Shown here piece after piece: positions 40,767-50,431 of a stretch of 64,000 nucleotides of DNA. Every line of letters starts with the position of its first letter. The stretch's first letter is position 1. Location: contig CALSLK010000015.1 in the NCBI GenBank assembly GCA_943787175.1, forward strand, positions 1 through 64,000, read 5' to 3'. Position numbers and translations under genes: made by a program. This stretch comes from an uncultured Alphaproteobacteria bacterium (GTDB lineage Bacteria; Pseudomonadota; Alphaproteobacteria; SP197). Below the pieces are notes generated by a model, which saw only the letters and a list, made by a program, of their open reading frames with translations, was not told the origin of the DNA and did no database searches.

Positions 40767-41789
40767 ATGATCAGAACAGCACCGTTTTCCCGGACGCGCC
40801 GTAACGTGCTTGGCTTGACGCTTGGCGGGCTGGGCGCGCTTGCGTTGCGCCCTGCGCTGGCAGATTGGCCCGATGTCGTTGATGAACGCTGGATGCGCCA
40901 CGATCCCGACAGCGCTGTCGTTCTTGACCATGATGACTGGACCCAGTTTCTGCGCCGATACCTCCAGATAGACGATAACGGTGTTGCACTGGTGCGCTAC
41001 GACGAGATCAGTGAAGCCGACCGTGGCAAACTCCGTGACTACATCGCGTGGCTGTCGTCGCTCGATTTTGCCGGACTCCATCGCGACGAACAGCTCGCGG
41101 CCTGGATCAATCTCTACAACGCGGCAACGGTGGAAGTGATCCTGCAGAACTATCCCGTCGAGAGCATCCGCGACATTACAGACGGGCTATTGTCGTTTGG
41201 ACCCTGGGGTAAGGACGTCGTTACCATCGATGGTCAGAGCCTCAGCCTCGATGACATTGAACACGGCATTCTGCGCCCGATCTGGCAGGACCCACGGATC
41301 CATTTTGTCGTGAACTGTGCTTCCATCGGTTGCCCGAACCTGGGTCACAGCGCCTATGACGGGCACGACATCGACGAACGCATGGAACGAGCCACGCACG
41401 TCTACATCAACAACCGACGCGGTGCCGATCTTGACCTCCAGGGCCGGCTTGTCGTCTCGGGCCTGTTCGACTGGTACGACGATGACTTCGGGCGCAACGA
41501 GGAAGAGATCATCGACTTCATCCGCGGGCATGCCGTCGAGCCCCTGACCGGCCTGATGTCCGGCGTCACGGAAATCGAGGACTACCGTTACGATTGGGCG
41601 CTCAATGATGCGTCCGGCATGGCCCGGCCCGATGCCCGCCACAAGGGTAGCGAGAGCTATACGCCAGAAGCACAGGCCGAAGCCCAGCAGGCGCTGGATG
41701 ATGCCGCCGCTGAGACCCTGGCAGAGCGCCCCGCGCGCGGCGTTGGCAGCGGAACGATCGATGCCGACGATTTTCTCGATATGAACTGA
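40767..41789 (+). CDS. DUF547 domain protein, exported
   Basis: About 340 residues. N-terminal TRRNVLGLTLGGLGALAL has a twin-Arg-like signal (Arg-Arg before a hydrophobic stretch) suggesting Tat or Sec export. The DUF547 core is visible: QLAAWINLYNAATVEVILQN, IEHGILRPIWQDPRIHFVVN and CASIGCPNLG with conserved Cys pair. The function is unknown; the fold is related to papain-like/transglutaminase families. 62 bases after the DctP gene and a short gap before a glycosyltransferase, so possibly one operon. Confidence 0.82.
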   Translation: MIRTAPFSRTRRNVLGLTLGGLGALALRPALADWPDVVDERWMRHDPDSAVVLDHDDWTQFLRRYLQIDDNGVALVRYDEISEADRGKLRDYIAWLSSLDFAGLHRDEQLAAWINLYNAATVEVILQNYPVESIRDITDGLLSFGPWGKDVVTIDGQSLSLDDIEHGILRPIWQDPRIHFVVNCASIGCPNLGHSAYDGHDIDERMERATHVYINNRRGADLDLQGRLVVSGLFDWYDDDFGRNEEEIIDFIRGHAVEPLTGLMSGVTEIEDYRYDWALNDASGMARPDARHKGSESYTPEAQAEAQQALDDAAAETLAERPARGVGSGTIDADDFLDMN

Positions 41790-41795
41790 CCGCGC

Positions 41796-43184
41796 TTGCC
41801 TGTCCCCGGCCTGCGTCTCGTCTGGTTTGTTGTCGCACTGGTGCTATTGGCAGCGTCGGTCACACAGCGTCAGTTGGCGCAGGATTTTCCATGGGGCGCG
41901 CCACTGGATCATCACGCCGTTTTTGCCCTGGTCGCAACGCTGGTCGTGGCCGGTGGGTTCTATCTGCTGATACCGGCACTGATCCGGCGGAGTGGAGAGG
42001 CACCGGTAGCCGCGCTCGCCGTGATCCTTCTGGTTGGACTCCTGATGCGATTGCTGCTCTTCGGCACGGAACCGGCACTGGAAGATGATTCGTATCGTTA
42101 CCTCTGGGACGGCGCTCTTGTCGTGGAGGGGTTCGATCCCTATCGCTACACGCCTGAACAGGCACTGACGAACCATCAGATCCCCGATCATGCCCTGGCG
42201 CAGGAACATCACCTTGCCGTGGAGCGCGTGAACCATCCATGGCTGCGAACGCCTTATCCGCCGTTGGCACAGGCAGGTTTTGCGCTGGCGGCATGGGTCG
42301 AGCCGTTCAGTCTTGATGCCTGGCGTGCCGTCATCGTGGCGGCGGAGGCGGTGACGCTAGTCCTGCTTTTCTTCCTCCTGAAGGCAATGGGTCGATCGCC
42401 TCTGTGGCTGGCGCTTTACTGGTGGAACCCCCTGATCGTGCGGGAGTTTGCCGGAGCTGCGCACATGGATGCGTTGCTGATGCCACTGCTTGCCGGCGCG
42501 GCCCTCATGATGGTTCAAAAGCACTGGCGCGGCGCCTCTGCTGCCCTGGTTCTGGCGGCCGCGGTCAAGCTCTGGCCAATCGTGTTGCTGCCCCTGGCGC
42601 TGTTTCGCTTGCGTCATCGCCCCTTGGTCATGATCGGCACCTGCATAGCGGTTCTGGCCGCCCTGGGCCTTCTGCTCCTGCCGATGCTTGAAACGGTCCT
42701 GACACCAAGCTCGGGTATCGCGGCGTTTGCAGAACGGTGGCAGATGAACGGTGCTGCCTTTGGTGCCTTGGCGGAGCTCGCTAGTGAATTTGGAATCGCG
42801 CAATCCTGGGTGCGGTGGTTCGTTGCGGCAAAGGTTGGCATGCTGGCTTTGTATCTTGCCTGGCGCGAACCTGACCAAACCTCCCGCTGGGTCTGGCGAA
42901 TGCTGGCCGTGACGGCCGCTTTGCTCCTGCTCAGCCCCACCGGTTTTCCCTGGTACGCGTCATGGATCATCGTCCTCATGGTCGCCTGTCCCGTCATGCC
43001 ACTTTTGTGGCTCACCGCACTTCTGCCGCTCTACGAACTGCGTTTTGTGTTTGATGACATGGGACAGGCCGAGGTGTTCCATGACTGGATCGTCTGGCTT
43101 CAGTTCGGCCCCGTCTGGCTGGGTCTCCTGGTGATGGCGTGGCGGCAGTGCTTTAGATCGGATCGCGACAGGGATGCACCATGA
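41796..43184 (+). CDS. Polytopic GT87/PIG-M-like mannosyltransferase-type membrane protein
   Basis: About 462 residues with roughly a dozen hydrophobic segments. The luminal acidic motif EDDSYRYLWDGALVVEG and PYRYTPEQ in the first loop are typical of GT-C enzymes (GT87/DUF2029), as is LALYWWNPLIVREFAGAAHMDALL. These use a polyprenyl-phosphate sugar donor. A GT2 dolichol-phosphate-mannose-synthase-like gene follows 116 bases later, which could supply that donor. TTG 41796 is the first in-frame start after the DUF547 stop; a later start is possible. Confidence 0.78.
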   Translation: MPVPGLRLVWFVVALVLLAASVTQRQLAQDFPWGAPLDHHAVFALVATLVVAGGFYLLIPALIRRSGEAPVAALAVILLVGLLMRLLLFGTEPALEDDSYRYLWDGALVVEGFDPYRYTPEQALTNHQIPDHALAQEHHLAVERVNHPWLRTPYPPLAQAGFALAAWVEPFSLDAWRAVIVAAEAVTLVLLFFLLKAMGRSPLWLALYWWNPLIVREFAGAAHMDALLMPLLAGAALMMVQKHWRGASAALVLAAAVKLWPIVLLPLALFRLRHRPLVMIGTCIAVLAALGLLLLPMLETVLTPSSGIAAFAERWQMNGAAFGALAELASEFGIAQSWVRWFVAAKVGMLALYLAWREPDQTSRWVWRMLAVTAALLLLSPTGFPWYASWIIVLMVACPVMPLLWLTALLPLYELRFVFDDMGQAEVFHDWIVWLQFGPVWLGLLVMAWRQCFRSDRDRDAP

Positions 43185-43227
43185 ATGGTTCGTCCCTGTC
43201 GCGTGAATCCAATCCATTTCATAGAGG

Positions 43228-43290
43228 TAGAGCAGATTCACGCGTTGAGCCTTAAGCGCATGTGTTTCAGGCTCAACACGATCTGCTCTA
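43228..43290. repeat. Inverted repeat (TAGAGCAGAT type)
   Basis: Left arm 43228-43253 (TAGAGCAGATTCACGCGTTG...) and right arm 43269-43290 (AGGCTCAACACGATCTGCTC...) are inverted with a few mismatches and a loop of about 15 bases. Lies between the two glycosyltransferase genes. The shape fits a dispersed palindromic element, and a transcript hairpin is possible. Confidence 0.75.
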
Positions 43291-43300
43291 GGTTCAAGGC

Positions 43301-43996
43301 ATGAGAGGGAACCAACGCATCGCAGTCATTATTCCTGCATTGGATGAAGCAGGCAGCATCTCTGGTGTTGTGCGCTCTCAGCCCGATTGGATTGATCTTG
43401 TGGTGGTCGTCGACAACGGATCAAAAGACAACACGGCAGCCCGGTCGCATGCGGCGGGTGCCACGGTGATTCAGGAAACGCGACGTGGTTATGGTGCAGC
43501 CTGCCTGGCAGGCCTGCGTGCAGTGACGGACTATCCAATCGTCGTCTTCACGGATGGCGATGGTTCCAACGATCCCGGCGACATGGCGGCGCTGGTCGAT
43601 CCACTGCTTGCCGATGAGGCTGATCTCGTGATCGGCTCGCGCGTTCTTGGTGATGCCGAACATGGCGCATTGGGCAATGTGCAGCGTTTCGGCAACGCCC
43701 TGTCATGCAGCCTGATGCGTCTGCTCTGGCGACGGCGCTTTACTGATCTGGGCCCTTACCGTGCCGTGACACGGGAGGCACTGGCCAAACTCAACATGCG
43801 CGAACCTGCCATGGGCTGGACGATCGAGATGCAGGTGAAGGCGCTGCGCCGTGGATTGCGCGTCGCCGAAATCCCCGTTGCGTGTCGCAGGCGCATCGCC
43901 GGTCGATCCAAGATATCGGGGTCGCTGATCGGCTCCATGCGGGCTGGAACCCGCATTCTCTATGTGATTTTCAAGGCGCGTTTGGTTGGGAGCTAG
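43301..43996 (+). CDS. GT2 family glycosyltransferase (polyprenyl-phosphate mannose/glucose synthase-like)
   Basis: 231 residues: IAVIIPALDEAGSISGVV (N-terminal GT-A start), DLVVVVDNGSKDNTAARSHA, the D-x-D region VVFTDGDGSNDPGDMAAL, and MGWTIEMQVKALRRGLRVAE with the later acceptor-side residues. It lacks C-terminal membrane segments. With the upstream GT87 gene it could make polyprenyl-phosphate-linked sugar for periplasmic glycan transfer. The end overlaps the convergent hydratase gene by four bases. Confidence 0.82.
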   Translation: MRGNQRIAVIIPALDEAGSISGVVRSQPDWIDLVVVVDNGSKDNTAARSHAAGATVIQETRRGYGAACLAGLRAVTDYPIVVFTDGDGSNDPGDMAALVDPLLADEADLVIGSRVLGDAEHGALGNVQRFGNALSCSLMRLLWRRRFTDLGPYRAVTREALAKLNMREPAMGWTIEMQVKALRRGLRVAEIPVACRRRIAGRSKISGSLIGSMRAGTRILYVIFKARLVGS

Positions 43997-44784
43997 AACA
44001 GCCCCAGGCGCGCTTCGCCCAGGCCCACGACGTCACAAACTGCTGTTTCACCCTGGGCAAGGGGCATGGCCGGAACCAGCGAACCGGTCAGGACGATCTG
44101 ACCCGCCAGAAGCTGATGCCCGCGTTCCTGCAGCGCGTTGGCAAGCCAGGCCAGGGTGGCGAACGGATGGCCCATCACATCCCGGCCAAATCCTTCACCC
44201 TTGAAATCACCGGCAATGATCGTGGTGCCGCGTGCGCCCATCAGGTCGACATTCTTCCAGTCAGCCACTTCGGGACCCACGACAACGCCGCGTTGAAAGA
44301 AATCATCGGCGATGAATTCCGGCACGCCCATGATGTCACGGTCGGGATAGCGCATCTCTGCGAGCTCGATGGCGGCAAAGCAGGTCGCCACATGCTCGCC
44401 GATGCTGTTGGCATCGTGTCCGCCTTCTCGCGCGGGAACGTCACTGGCAATCCGCACGCCGATTTCGCATTCCACAACGGGATTGTGGGTCGATGATGCC
44501 GGCATTGCAGCCGGGCTGGTCAGGATATTGCCACCCATCACCGCGCCACCGGCCGGGCTGTCGATACCCAGCATTTCCTGCATGGTTGCCGTGGTGCAAC
44601 CGATCTTCCAACCGCCAAGCGATTCACCTGCGCGCATGCGCTGGGCGATGATGGCATCCTGAATGGCGTAACCCTCTGTCTGGCTCTGGGGCCGCTGATC
44701 TCCGTCGAGACGCGGGCAGGGGCCGGTGGCGTCGCGGGACGCAATCATCGCAGCAGCGGCTTTGGTGGTGACGTCAGGTGTCAT
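43993..44784 (-). CDS. 2-keto-4-pentenoate hydratase / fumarylacetoacetate-hydrolase-family protein
   Basis: About 263 residues: GYAIQDAIIAQRMRAGESLG, GWKIGCTTATMQEMLGID, VVECEIGVRIASDVPAREGG with acidic metal ligands, and HPFATLAWLANALQERGHQL, GQIVLTGSLVPAMPL. Hydrates or decarboxylates 2-oxo-alkenoic acids at the end of meta-cleavage pathways. Start ATG 44784 overlaps the end of the MFS gene (11 bases), so it is the last gene of an EamA-MFS-hydratase operon. Confidence 0.82.
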   Translation of the reverse strand: MTPDVTTKAAAAMIASRDATGPCPRLDGDQRPQSQTEGYAIQDAIIAQRMRAGESLGGWKIGCTTATMQEMLGIDSPAGGAVMGGNILTSPAAMPASSTHNPVVECEIGVRIASDVPAREGGHDANSIGEHVATCFAAIELAEMRYPDRDIMGVPEFIADDFFQRGVVVGPEVADWKNVDLMGARGTTIIAGDFKGEGFGRDVMGHPFATLAWLANALQERGHQLLAGQIVLTGSLVPAMPLAQGETAVCDVVGLGEARLGLF

Positions 44785-46000
44785 GGGTTTCCTCCATACG
44801 GCCATGGATACGGCGCGTTGCCGTAACGGTGAAGATCGAGAGCACCAGCATCATGGCAGACAGGCGATAAAGCCAGACCACGAGGCCCTGATCCATGAGA
44901 TAGCCAAAGACCGGCGGTGCCACGGTGGAACCCGCATCCATGCCAACGGTCATGAAGGCAAAGACCTTTCCGGTCTGACCCGCCGGGGTCACCTTGCGCA
45001 CGATCAGGTCGCGCGATGGGGTCACAATCCCTGCACCGATTCCCGCGGTGGCAATCAACCCATAGATCAGCCAGACACCGCCACTGACTTCGCCGACCAT
45101 GAAAATGCAGATGGCAGCGATGGTGAAGCCCAGAACGGCAACCTGGCCGTGACGCACCGTGCGGTCGGCAATGACGCCGCCAATCAGAATGCCAAGCGCG
45201 GTAAAACCAAAGAACACGCTGAGCGCAAAGGTCCCTTGCGCCTCGGGGATGGCGTGATGCTCGAAAAGCGAAGCTGGCAGAAAACTGTCGAAACCCCAGA
45301 ACGAGATCGTCGTGAACAGGAAAAACAGGAAACACATCAGGATCGGCAGTGTCATCAGCAGGCGGAAACCTTTGCGGCTTGCATCGGTCTTGCCCTGTTC
45401 AGCCTCGCCCTGGGCCCGGTCATCGCGCAGATCGCCCTGGTTGATCAGCATCAGAATGGCAACGCCAAGTCCAAGGATGCCAAGCAGGATCAGGGCCATG
45501 CGCCAATCCCAATAGAGGATCGAAAGGCCGATGACCGCAGGTGTCAGTGCAAAGCCCAGATAACCTGAAAAGGTATGAACGCTGAAGGCGCGCCCCAGCC
45601 AATCCTTCGGCACGGTCGCAGAAAGGATGGTGTAACCACAGGGATGAAAGACCGTGTTGCCCAAACCGGCAAACCCGGCAAACACCAGCAACTGCCAATA
45701 GGTCTGGGCGAACCCGAACCCGATGGTGGCAAGTGAAAGCAGGGTGAGACCTGTGATCAGGACATAGCGGGCCGGAACCTTGTCCACCAGAAACCCGACG
45801 GGAAGCACGGCAACCGCCGAGGTGATCGACATGGCTGCCAGGACAATGCCGACCTGGACATAGTCGATGCCGAACACAGCCACCCATGTGACGGCCAATG
45901 GCGGCACCACCATCATGAAGAGGTGGTTCAGGCAATGGCCCATGCTGACCAGACCGACGACCTTGACCGGGCGTGGTGCTGTGAGCGTGATATCGGTCAT
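44774..46000 (-). CDS. MFS transporter
   Basis: About 408 residues with twelve predicted membrane segments. GFLVDKVPARYVLITGLTLL contains the loop 2-3 Asp-Arg motif. HPCGYTILSATVPKDWLGRA is the second-half start of the 6+6 arrangement. No drug-efflux-specific motif was identified. Transcribed after an EamA gene (four-base overlap) and before a hydratase, so an organic-acid role is possible. ATG 46000 is chosen; 46033 is an alternative. Confidence 0.85.
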   Translation of the reverse strand: MTDITLTAPRPVKVVGLVSMGHCLNHLFMMVVPPLAVTWVAVFGIDYVQVGIVLAAMSITSAVAVLPVGFLVDKVPARYVLITGLTLLSLATIGFGFAQTYWQLLVFAGFAGLGNTVFHPCGYTILSATVPKDWLGRAFSVHTFSGYLGFALTPAVIGLSILYWDWRMALILLGILGLGVAILMLINQGDLRDDRAQGEAEQGKTDASRKGFRLLMTLPILMCFLFFLFTTISFWGFDSFLPASLFEHHAIPEAQGTFALSVFFGFTALGILIGGVIADRTVRHGQVAVLGFTIAAICIFMVGEVSGGVWLIYGLIATAGIGAGIVTPSRDLIVRKVTPAGQTGKVFAFMTVGMDAGSTVAPPVFGYLMDQGLVVWLYRLSAMMLVLSIFTVTATRRIHGRMEETHDT

Positions 46001-46941
46001 GCCAGTGGCGCCTTTGCCTCGGTTTTCTTCCATGATGGAAGAAGCTGGGCAATCAGAACGCCGGTGATGATGAGCACGCCGCCAATCAGGTGTTCTGTCG
46101 TTGGCGGTTCACCCTGGATCATGCGGATGATAACCACGGTGACGGGCACCAGATTGCTGTAGATCGAGGCAATGGTGACGCCGACCCGGCTTACACCCCA
46201 ATGCCAGGTGAAGAGGGAGAAGGAGGCCGGCCCGGCACCCAGATACAGAATGTAGCCGACGGAAGCCGCATCGAGTTCAAACCGAGCGTCGGCAACGCCG
46301 GTGACCAGCAGAAAGGGGATGGCGACCAGCATGGTCAAGCCGCCGATCATGATGGTGATCGCGGTGATGCCAAGCTGGCTGACCCCGGCCATCCAGCGCT
46401 GCGCGCCAATCGAATACCAGGTGAAAATCGTCAGCGCGAGCAGGATCAGCAGTTCACCACCACGAAGGTCGGCCAGGTTCCCCTTGGCGGAGCCAAGCGC
46501 TGCAAAAACGCCGCCTATGACAGCAACAATTGCGCCCAGAACGACCGATGTGGTCAGCGGCAGACGGAACCCGATACGTGCGATGAAAGCCGCCAGGATG
46601 GGCGATGAAGCCGCAACAATGGCTGCGGGAACGGCGCCGGCATACTTGACGCCCAGGGTAAGGAAGACCGTTGACCCGGCAATGCCCACGGCACCCAGCA
46701 GTAACGCGGCCTTGATCGACGGGATTGTCCGGAATGGGCGAAACCGCGACTGGATGACATAGAAGAACATCAGAAAGAGCGTCGCAGAGAGCAGGCGACC
46801 GGCCGTGACGAAATACGGGTCCCAGGTTTCCAACAGAATGTCGGTGACCAGGAAGTGTGTTGCCCAGACAGACGTGCCAAGCGCCAACACGAGGTTGCCG
46901 GCAAGCTTCTGGTTTGCGGAAAAGGTCGGTGGCGAAGACAT
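45997..46941 (-). CDS. EamA (DMT family) transporter
   Basis: About 314 residues with ten hydrophobic segments and the duplicated EamA pattern: LVLALGTSVWATHFLVTDIL, then AIVAASSPILAAFIARIGF, and second half ELLILLALTIFTWYSIGAQ and LYLGAGPASFSLFTWHWG. Exports small metabolites in most characterised cases. First gene of the three-gene minus-strand unit. GCAGGTG lies directly before the ATG at 46941. Confidence 0.85.
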   Translation of the reverse strand: MSSPPTFSANQKLAGNLVLALGTSVWATHFLVTDILLETWDPYFVTAGRLLSATLFLMFFYVIQSRFRPFRTIPSIKAALLLGAVGIAGSTVFLTLGVKYAGAVPAAIVAASSPILAAFIARIGFRLPLTTSVVLGAIVAVIGGVFAALGSAKGNLADLRGGELLILLALTIFTWYSIGAQRWMAGVSQLGITAITIMIGGLTMLVAIPFLLVTGVADARFELDAASVGYILYLGAGPASFSLFTWHWGVSRVGVTIASIYSNLVPVTVVIIRMIQGEPPTTEHLIGGVLIITGVLIAQLLPSWKKTEAKAPLA

Positions 46942-47023
46942 CACCTGCCGCTTTAGAGCGACGCCGTGCACCTGGCAAGGATCATGACAGGATGGTCTTC
47001 ATGGCTGGCCGGACTGGCTGGTC

Positions 47024-48111
47024 TCACTCGCCCAGAATAGGCGCTTGCCAGACACGTGGCGGCGGGCCACAGGTGTCGTTCAATTCCGTGACCCACATGG
47101 CCAGCATACTTCGGCCCGGCATGTCGCGAATGTCGATCTCAAAGGCCCATTCTGCCGCCACGTCGCGCATGTTCTGCAGCCCAACGGGCAGGTTCCTTCG
47201 GCGCGTGAACGTCAGAGACTTCCGCCCCGCGGGCCATGCGAGGTTCTCCAGCGACACTGTCGGCCAGAGCTCCGCCATCTTCCAGCGCCATCGCCTCGCC
47301 ATAGGCCTCTGGCCCCGATGCGCAGGGCGTTGCGCAGCTCCGCGCGCTGGTCGGCGAACCACGCACGGTTCGTCGCCAGCCCACCGCCCCACACCGAGCC
47401 AAGTCCGGGGTCGACAATGAACGGGGCCAGGTCCTCGATAGCCAGGCGGTCGGCCATGCTGGCCGTCATGACGGCGGCGGCGGTCGTCTGGCTCTCGAAG
47501 CCCGAACGAAAGGTCTCCTGAAGTCACCCGGGCAAGCCCAGCAGCTGTGTGCCCTGCAAACCAGTCCAGAAACAGGTAATCGGCGGCCACTCTCTCGACG
47601 CGCCAGGTCGTCGACGCCTCTCAACCGGGACCGAAGACGCCAGGACCAAGCGGTCATGGGCAAAGCTGCCGCCCAGATACATGCACGCCAAAGCTCGCCC
47701 AGGCTCTCGTCAGGGCAGGGAAGGAATCGGCATGGAGTTGGTCGACGGCCTGGCCCAACCAGCTCCGGCCGGTCGCAGACGAACGGCGTCGCGATGGAGA
47801 TGTTGTGCAGGTAGAGCGCCCAGGAATGGGTCATCGCCGGCAGCGGCGCGACCTGCGCCACGGCCGTTCGCCAGGGCATCCAGCTCGTCTCCGGTATCGA
47901 CACTGCCATCACCCAGCCGTGTTTCCCATCGCACTTCGACGTTAGTGCCGTCCAAGGCTGCGTTTACGGCTGGAATGTAGGTTTCTTCCAGATGACGAAT
48001 CCAGGGAAGGCCGGGATCGTCAGATGCCAAAACCATGATGTCGACGGATTCAGCCCGCGCTGATGCCATGGTCAGAAGGAACAGGCCTGCGAGAGCCCCT
48101 GGTGCTCTCAC
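47024..48111 (-). pseudogene. TRAP transporter substrate-binding protein (DctP-like), heavily frameshifted
   Basis: Begins with a signal peptide (MRAPGALAGLFLLTMASARA) and ESVDIMVLASDDPGLPW. After a shift near 47870 it continues VAQVAPLPAMTHSWALYLHN and SIATPFVCDRPELV. Further shifts follow near 47750, 47600, 47460 and 47300. Late pieces include AIEDLAPFIVDPGLGSVWGG and EIDIRDMPGRSMLAMWVTEL. The composite is DctP-like, though the matched regions are discontinuous. Five or more frameshifts in 1.1 kb exceed those of any other gene here; true decay is likely, but local sequence error is not excluded. Its start overlaps the radC stop by four bases. Confidence 0.65.
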
Positions 48112-48794
48112 ATCAACCCCAGCGCACGCAGGCTGGCATGGCTGTCGCGGACGATGACGATATGGTCGTGCACGGTCACACCAACGGCCTTTGCCGCTGC
48201 CACGATCTCCTTGGTCATGGCGATGTCGGCACGGCTTGGCGTGGGATCACCCGAGGGGTGGTTGTGCACCAGGATGACCGCGGTTGCGTTGAGTTCAATG
48301 GAACGCCGGGCAACTTCGCGCGGATAGACCGGAGCATGATCCACGGTACCCTTCTGCTGTACCTCATCGGTCAGCAGGTTGTTCTTGCGATCCAGGAACA
48401 GCACACGGAACTGCTCACGCTCCTCGAACCCCATCGACAGGCGGCAGTAATCAATCACGGATTCGAAGCTTGAGAGCACCGGCTTGCCGGTCACCTCACT
48501 GCGCAACAGGCGGTCGGCCGCCGCACGTACGACCTTGATGGCAACGGGGGAGACTTCGCCCAGGCCTTTGACGGTGCGCAGGTCATCCACGCTGGCGTTG
48601 ACGACACCATCAAAAGTCCCGAAACGCTTCATCAGGGCCTTGGCAGCGGGTTTCACATCGCCACGTGGAATGGCCATGGTCAGCAGTAGTTCGAGAAGTT
48701 CGTAATCGGGCAGGGCATCAGGGCCGCCATCCAGGAAGCGCTGACGCAGGCGTTTGCGATGATCGACGTAGCCGGGTTTTGATTCACCCGTCAT
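48108..48794 (-). CDS. radC: RadC family (JAB/MPN) protein
   Basis: 228 residues. N-terminal helix-hairpin-helix (FGTFDGVVNASVDDLRTVKG), then the JAMM metalloprotease-like domain with the metal motif VILVHNHPSGDPTPSRADIA. Once tied to DNA repair; the biochemical role is unsettled. ATG 48794 has GAGGTGA upstream; the GTG at 48803 is another in-frame option. Close to map (about ten bases) and in the same direction. Confidence 0.9.
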   Translation of the reverse strand: MTGESKPGYVDHRKRLRQRFLDGGPDALPDYELLELLLTMAIPRGDVKPAAKALMKRFGTFDGVVNASVDDLRTVKGLGEVSPVAIKVVRAAADRLLRSEVTGKPVLSSFESVIDYCRLSMGFEEREQFRVLFLDRKNNLLTDEVQQKGTVDHAPVYPREVARRSIELNATAVILVHNHPSGDPTPSRADIAMTKEIVAAAKAVGVTVHDHIVIVRDSHASLRALGLM

Positions 48795-48804
48795 GGGTGT
48801 CACC

Positions 48805-49623
48805 TCAGGTCGTATAGGGCGGCATCTTGTGACCGGCGGGCGACAGGGTGAAGACCTCGTACCCGTCTTCTGTTACGCCGATGGTGTGTTCCCACTGGGC
48901 TGAAAGTGACTTGTCGCGCGTTACCGCCGTCCAACCGTCTTCCAGGATCAGGACATCAGGTCGGCCCAGATTGATCATCGGTTCGATCGTGAAAAACATG
49001 CCGGGTACAAATTCTTCACCGGTGCCCGCCTTGCCGTAATGGAGCACATTGGGATGGTCGTGGAAGACCTGACCGATGCCGTGACCACAGAAGTCGCGCA
49101 CGACCGAACAGCGCTGTTTCTCGGCAAAGGTCTGGATCGCGTGCCCAATGTCGCCAAAGTGTCCGCCTGGTTTGACCTGCTCGATGCCGCGCCACATGCA
49201 TTCATAGGTGATCTCGGCCAGCCGCGAAGCCTTCCGCTTGACCTCGCCGACATGAAACATGCGGCTGGTGTCGCCATACCAGCCATCCAGAATGACCGTG
49301 ACGTCGATGTTGAGCACGTCGCCCTCGCGCAGCACCTTGTCGGGGCTGGGGATGCCATGGCAGATCACGTGGTTGACCGACGTGCAGATCGATTTGGGGA
49401 AACCGCGATAATTCAGCGGTGCCGGAATGGCATCGTTGGCCAGGATGAACTCGTGGCAAATGCGGTCCAGCGCTTCGGTTGTGACGCCGGGTGCAACATG
49501 CGCCGTGATCATATCAAGCGTTTGCGCAGCCAGTTCTCCGGCCGCCCGCATTTTCGGGAAGGCTTCCGCGTCATAAATGGTAATGCGCTGCGTCGGGCTG
49601 CGCTGTGCCTGTTCCTGTTGCAT
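48805..49623 (-). CDS. map: Methionine aminopeptidase, type I
   Basis: 272 residues. The five metal ligands are seen in DVLNIDVTVILDGWYGDTSRMF (two Asp), FCGHGIGQVFHDHP (His), FFTIEPMIN (Glu) and SAQWEHTI (Glu). Removes the initiator Met from nascent proteins. ATG 49623. In the chromosome it lies between sfsA and radC, a frequent order in alphaproteobacteria. The 100-base gap upstream (49624-49723) contains a short imperfect inverted repeat only. Confidence 0.95.
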   Translation of the reverse strand: MQQEQAQRSPTQRITIYDAEAFPKMRAAGELAAQTLDMITAHVAPGVTTEALDRICHEFILANDAIPAPLNYRGFPKSICTSVNHVICHGIPSPDKVLREGDVLNIDVTVILDGWYGDTSRMFHVGEVKRKASRLAEITYECMWRGIEQVKPGGHFGDIGHAIQTFAEKQRCSVVRDFCGHGIGQVFHDHPNVLHYGKAGTGEEFVPGMFFTIEPMINLGRPDVLILEDGWTAVTRDKSLSAQWEHTIGVTEDGYEVFTLSPAGHKMPPYTT

Positions 49624-49723
49624 GCTCTCAAAAATCCCTGGTGCCGCTCACCATCAAATAGTGAGAGCGTCTTTACCTGCCTTGACCGTATCGCAAAGCG
49701 CTTCGATCAAAACAGGACATGCT

Positions 49724-50428
49724 CTAATCAAGCAGCAGCGGCAAACGTCGATCAACGATGATTTCTTCTGTGGTCAATCTACACGAATAGGGCAGTACCT
49801 CAACGCCGCGTGAGATGGCGTCGCGCAGGGCTGCGTCATAGTTGGGATCGATGTCGGCGGCGCTGCAGAAGCCCTCACAATCCATGCGCTGGATGCAATA
49901 GACCAGAACCGAACGGTGGCCGGCTTCGACCATCAGGGCCAGTTCTGTCATGTGCTTGGCGCCGCGCGCGGTAACGGAATCGGGGAATTCAGCCGTCGTG
50001 CCTTTCCTGCGCATGTGGCAATTCTTGACCTCGACATAACAATCGGGGCGGTTGTCATCGGTCAGCAGCATGTCGACGCGCGAATTGGTGCCGTACTTCA
50101 CCTCGCGTTTCAGCGTGGCATAGCCTGACAGTTCGGGGATTGATCCGTTCAGGATGGCTTCCTCGACCAGCGCGTTGGGTCGGCCTGTATGGGCACCGAT
50201 CAGGCCACCATCAGCGTGTACCAGTTCCCAGTCCCATTGCAGCTTGCGTTTGGGATTGCCGGCAGGCGCCAGCCAGGTTTCCATCCCCGGATCCTTGATA
50301 CCGGTCATGCGGCCGGGGTTGGCGCAATGGGCCGTGACGATTTCGCCGGACTCTAGGCGATGGTCCGACAGGAAGCGCTTGTAGCGTTGCACCAGCGTGG
50401 CGCGCACCAGGGGACGGGGAAAACGCAC
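49724..50428 (-). CDS. sfsA: SfsA family DNA/RNA nuclease-like protein
   Basis: 234 residues. RPLVRATLVQRYKRFLSDHR and the OB-like N-terminus, then the PD-(D/E)XK-like core EVKYGTNSRVDMLLTDD and CYVEVKNCHMRRKG. Named for sugar fermentation stimulation in E. coli; a nuclease role has been proposed. GTG start at 50428. It is three bases from the next gene's end, so is in an operon with the ExbB/ExbD-like genes. Confidence 0.92.
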   Translation of the reverse strand: MRFPRPLVRATLVQRYKRFLSDHRLESGEIVTAHCANPGRMTGIKDPGMETWLAPAGNPKRKLQWDWELVHADGGLIGAHTGRPNALVEEAILNGSIPELSGYATLKREVKYGTNSRVDMLLTDDNRPDCYVEVKNCHMRRKGTTAEFPDSVTARGAKHMTELALMVEAGHRSVLVYCIQRMDCEGFCSAADIDPNYDAALRDAISRGVEVLPYSCRLTTEEIIVDRRLPLLLD

Positions 50429-50431
50429 GGC

